In this document: positions 6,786 through 7,619 of the stretch, one piece after another | Numbering within the stretch: the first letter of the stretch is position 1 | Layout: each line of letters begins with the position of its first letter | Source: a bacterium | GTDB taxonomy: Bacteria; SZUA-79; Acidulodesulfobacterales; Acidulodesulfobacteraceae | NCBI GenBank assembly: GCA_021781285.1 | Contig: JAJXXD010000027.1 | Location: 1-7,619 of the forward strand | Length of the DNA stretch: 7,619 bases | Direction of reading: 5' to 3' | The notes under the pieces: generated by a model | Database searches by the model: none | Told to the model about the DNA's origin: nothing | The model's input: the letters and a program-made list of their open reading frames with translations, nothing else | Position numbers and translations under genes: made by a program

Positions 6786-6872
6786 GACTTTTTGGTTTTT
6801 TATTTTTTATTTTATTGATATAATATATTAATATTTAATTTTTTCATAAATATAAATATAAATAAAATAATT
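6786..6872 (+). promoter_or_regulatory. AT-rich gap with perfect TATAAT upstream of the HNH gene
   Basis: An 87-bp gap that is almost entirely A/T, with T-runs in its first 30 bases. A perfect TATAAT lies at 6819-6824 with TTG just before it, placing a start near 6831 and a leader of about 40 nt. No good -35 sits at 16-18 bp; the nearest TTG-containing hexamer, TTGGTT (6792-6797), is 21 bp away. Three tandem copies of ATAAAT occupy 6846-6863, so the leader is nearly unstructured. No strong terminator for selA is visible and there is no tRNA fold. Confidence 0.4.
6846..6863. repeat. three tandem ATAAAT hexamers
   Basis: Perfect triple repeat ATAAAT x3 ending 9 bases before the ATG at 6873. 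It lies in the presumed 5' leader of the HNH gene, where a Shine-Dalgarno would normally be. An unstructured AU-rich leader can help ribosome or ribosomal protein S1 binding. A simple slippage repeat in AT-rich DNA is an equally good reading. Confidence 0.5.
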
Positions 6873-7472
6873 ATGGTATCCTCAAGCGTTCTTGTATTAA
6901 ATAAGTCTTTTTTACCGGTCCACGTCACATCCCTGAAAAGGGCGCTTATACTTCTTTATCAAGATATCGCCAAAGCGGTTGATGAAAACTATAGAACGTT
7001 TAATTTCGACTCATGGCAGGACCTTTTGGTTACCGAAAAAACAAACTCGATTGGACTTGTAGGCAGGGCGATAAGAGCGCCTAGAGTCATAATTCTTCTT
7101 AATTACGATAAATTACCTAAAAGATATATCAAATTTTCCAGAGCCAACATCTTTTTAAGAGATAAAAATAAATGCCAGTATTGCGGAAAAGAATTCAAAA
7201 AAAACGAGTTAAACTTGGACCACGTTATTCCAAGAATGTCCGGCGGCGTTTCTTCGTGGGAAAATGTTGTATGCAGCTGTATTCCATGCAATAGAGCCAA
7301 AGGAGGAAGGACTCCGGAAGGAGCCGGAATGAAACTAATAAAGAAGCCGAGAAAACCGGAGTGGTCGCCGTATTACCATATATCCCTTACCAACATTATG
7401 TATAAAGAATGGATGCCTTTTCTGAATCTCGTGGATAACGCATACTGGCATGTCGAACTGGAAGAATCATAA
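6873..7472 (+). CDS. HNH endonuclease-fold protein of a widespread stand-alone family
   Basis: A 199-residue protein whose C-terminal half is a zinc-stabilised HNH (beta-beta-alpha-metal) nuclease domain. C101-x2-C104 and C136-x2-C139 would bind the structural zinc. D116-H117 in LDHVIPRMSGG carries the general-base histidine, SWENVV supplies the central Asn, and C139-N140-R-A-K143-G closes the motif. The N-terminus, VLVLNKSFLPVHVTSLKRALILLYQ, is the conserved lead-in of a family found as a single chromosomal gene in many bacteria. The family has no settled biological role, and no methyltransferase or restriction partner is visible, so a restriction system is not supported. The start at 6873 fits the family and lacks a Shine-Dalgarno. 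AAGGAGG at 7300-7306 is internal and precedes no start. The ORF looks complete and intact. Confidence 0.88.
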   Translation: MVSSSVLVLNKSFLPVHVTSLKRALILLYQDIAKAVDENYRTFNFDSWQDLLVTEKTNSIGLVGRAIRAPRVIILLNYDKLPKRYIKFSRANIFLRDKNKCQYCGKEFKKNELNLDHVIPRMSGGVSSWENVVCSCIPCNRAKGGRTPEGAGMKLIKKPRKPEWSPYYHISLTNIMYKEWMPFLNLVDNAYWHVELEES

Positions 7473-7499
7473 TAACGGTTTTATAAATCATAGCTCTTT

Positions 7500-7511
7500 A
7501 ACCTGCAGGTT
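7500..7511. repeat. 12-bp perfect palindrome upstream of the MlaE-like gene
   Basis: AACCTGCAGGTT is self-complementary over all 12 bases and sits 36 bases before the ATG at 7548, inside the 75-bp gap after the HNH gene. It could be an operator dyad for the downstream gene. It is one of the few GC-containing stretches in the gaps and shares the heptamer CCTGCAG with the recO palindrome (4935-4941). No promoter or terminator is clear around it. Confidence 0.3.
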
Positions 7512-7547
7512 GATTTCATAACAAAATAATTGCGTCTCAAAATAACT

Positions 7548-7619
7548 ATGAATATAATCCTTATTCCGTTTGAAAAAATAGGCAGATTTGTATTATATAC
7601 CGTTGACGAGTTAGGTTCC
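7548..7619 (+). CDS. N-terminus of a probable MlaE-family ABC transporter permease (runs off the window)
   Basis: The last 72 bases are an open frame of 24 codons starting MNIILIPFEKIGRFVLYTV and reaching the window edge. The FEKIGRFVLYTVDELG stretch resembles the amphipathic N-terminal segment of MlaE/YrbE permeases, often written xxxGRFxLxxxExLG. These are the inner-membrane subunits of the Mla system, which moves phospholipids between inner and outer membranes. If correct, mlaF, mlaD and related genes should follow. Only 24 residues are visible, so the call is tentative. The ATG has no Shine-Dalgarno and has T at -1. Confidence 0.55.
   Translation, partial: MNIILIPFEKIGRFVLYTVDELGS

Noticed and set aside
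6873..7472. HNH gene as part of a mobile intron or restriction system
   Set aside because: There is no intron-like flanking, no methyltransferase and no repeats at its ends. The protein matches a stand-alone family with a conserved N-terminus.

Overview
The window is about 7.6 kb of AT-rich DNA (roughly one third G+C by eye). It is gene-dense and every gene lies on the + strand. It looks like a core chromosomal segment of a Gram-negative (diderm) bacterium that makes selenoproteins. The supporting signs are an ArnE-like small membrane protein, the start of an MlaE-type ABC permease, SelA, and a MetH that lacks its reactivation domain (a form also known from Thermotoga). The flavour is that of a low-GC, anaerobic, deltaproteobacteria-like lineage. 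That placement is an inference, not something the sequence proves. I see no prophage, insertion sequence, CRISPR array, tRNA or rRNA.

Layout: (1) 50-2491, a short-form cobalamin-dependent methionine synthase. (2) 2492-2690, a 199-bp gap with an 11-bp phased direct repeat, a candidate promoter and a perfect 9-bp inverted repeat. (3) 2691-6785, a tight four-gene block with gaps of 4, 14 and 3 bp: a MurT-like Mur ligase, an ArnE-like four-helix membrane protein, RecO, and selenocysteine synthase SelA. (4) 6786-6872, an extremely AT-rich gap with a perfect TATAAT and a triple ATAAAT repeat. (5) 6873-7472, an HNH endonuclease-fold protein. (6) 7473-7547, a gap with a 12-bp palindrome. (7) 7548 to the window end, the N-terminus of a probable MlaE-family permease.

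The genes belong to separate pathways: one-carbon metabolism, cell-envelope or lipid-carrier chemistry, recombination repair, and selenocysteine synthesis. The MurT-like and ArnE-like pair is the most plausible functional unit, because both families act on undecaprenyl-linked substrates. The MurT partner amidotransferase GatD is not beside it.

I do not see an undescribed multi-gene system. The points most worth a second look are: all seven start codons lack a usable Shine-Dalgarno sequence yet all carry T at -1; the 11-bp phased TTAC array; a GC-rich palindrome embedded in frame in recO; and the MurT-like gene without GatD.
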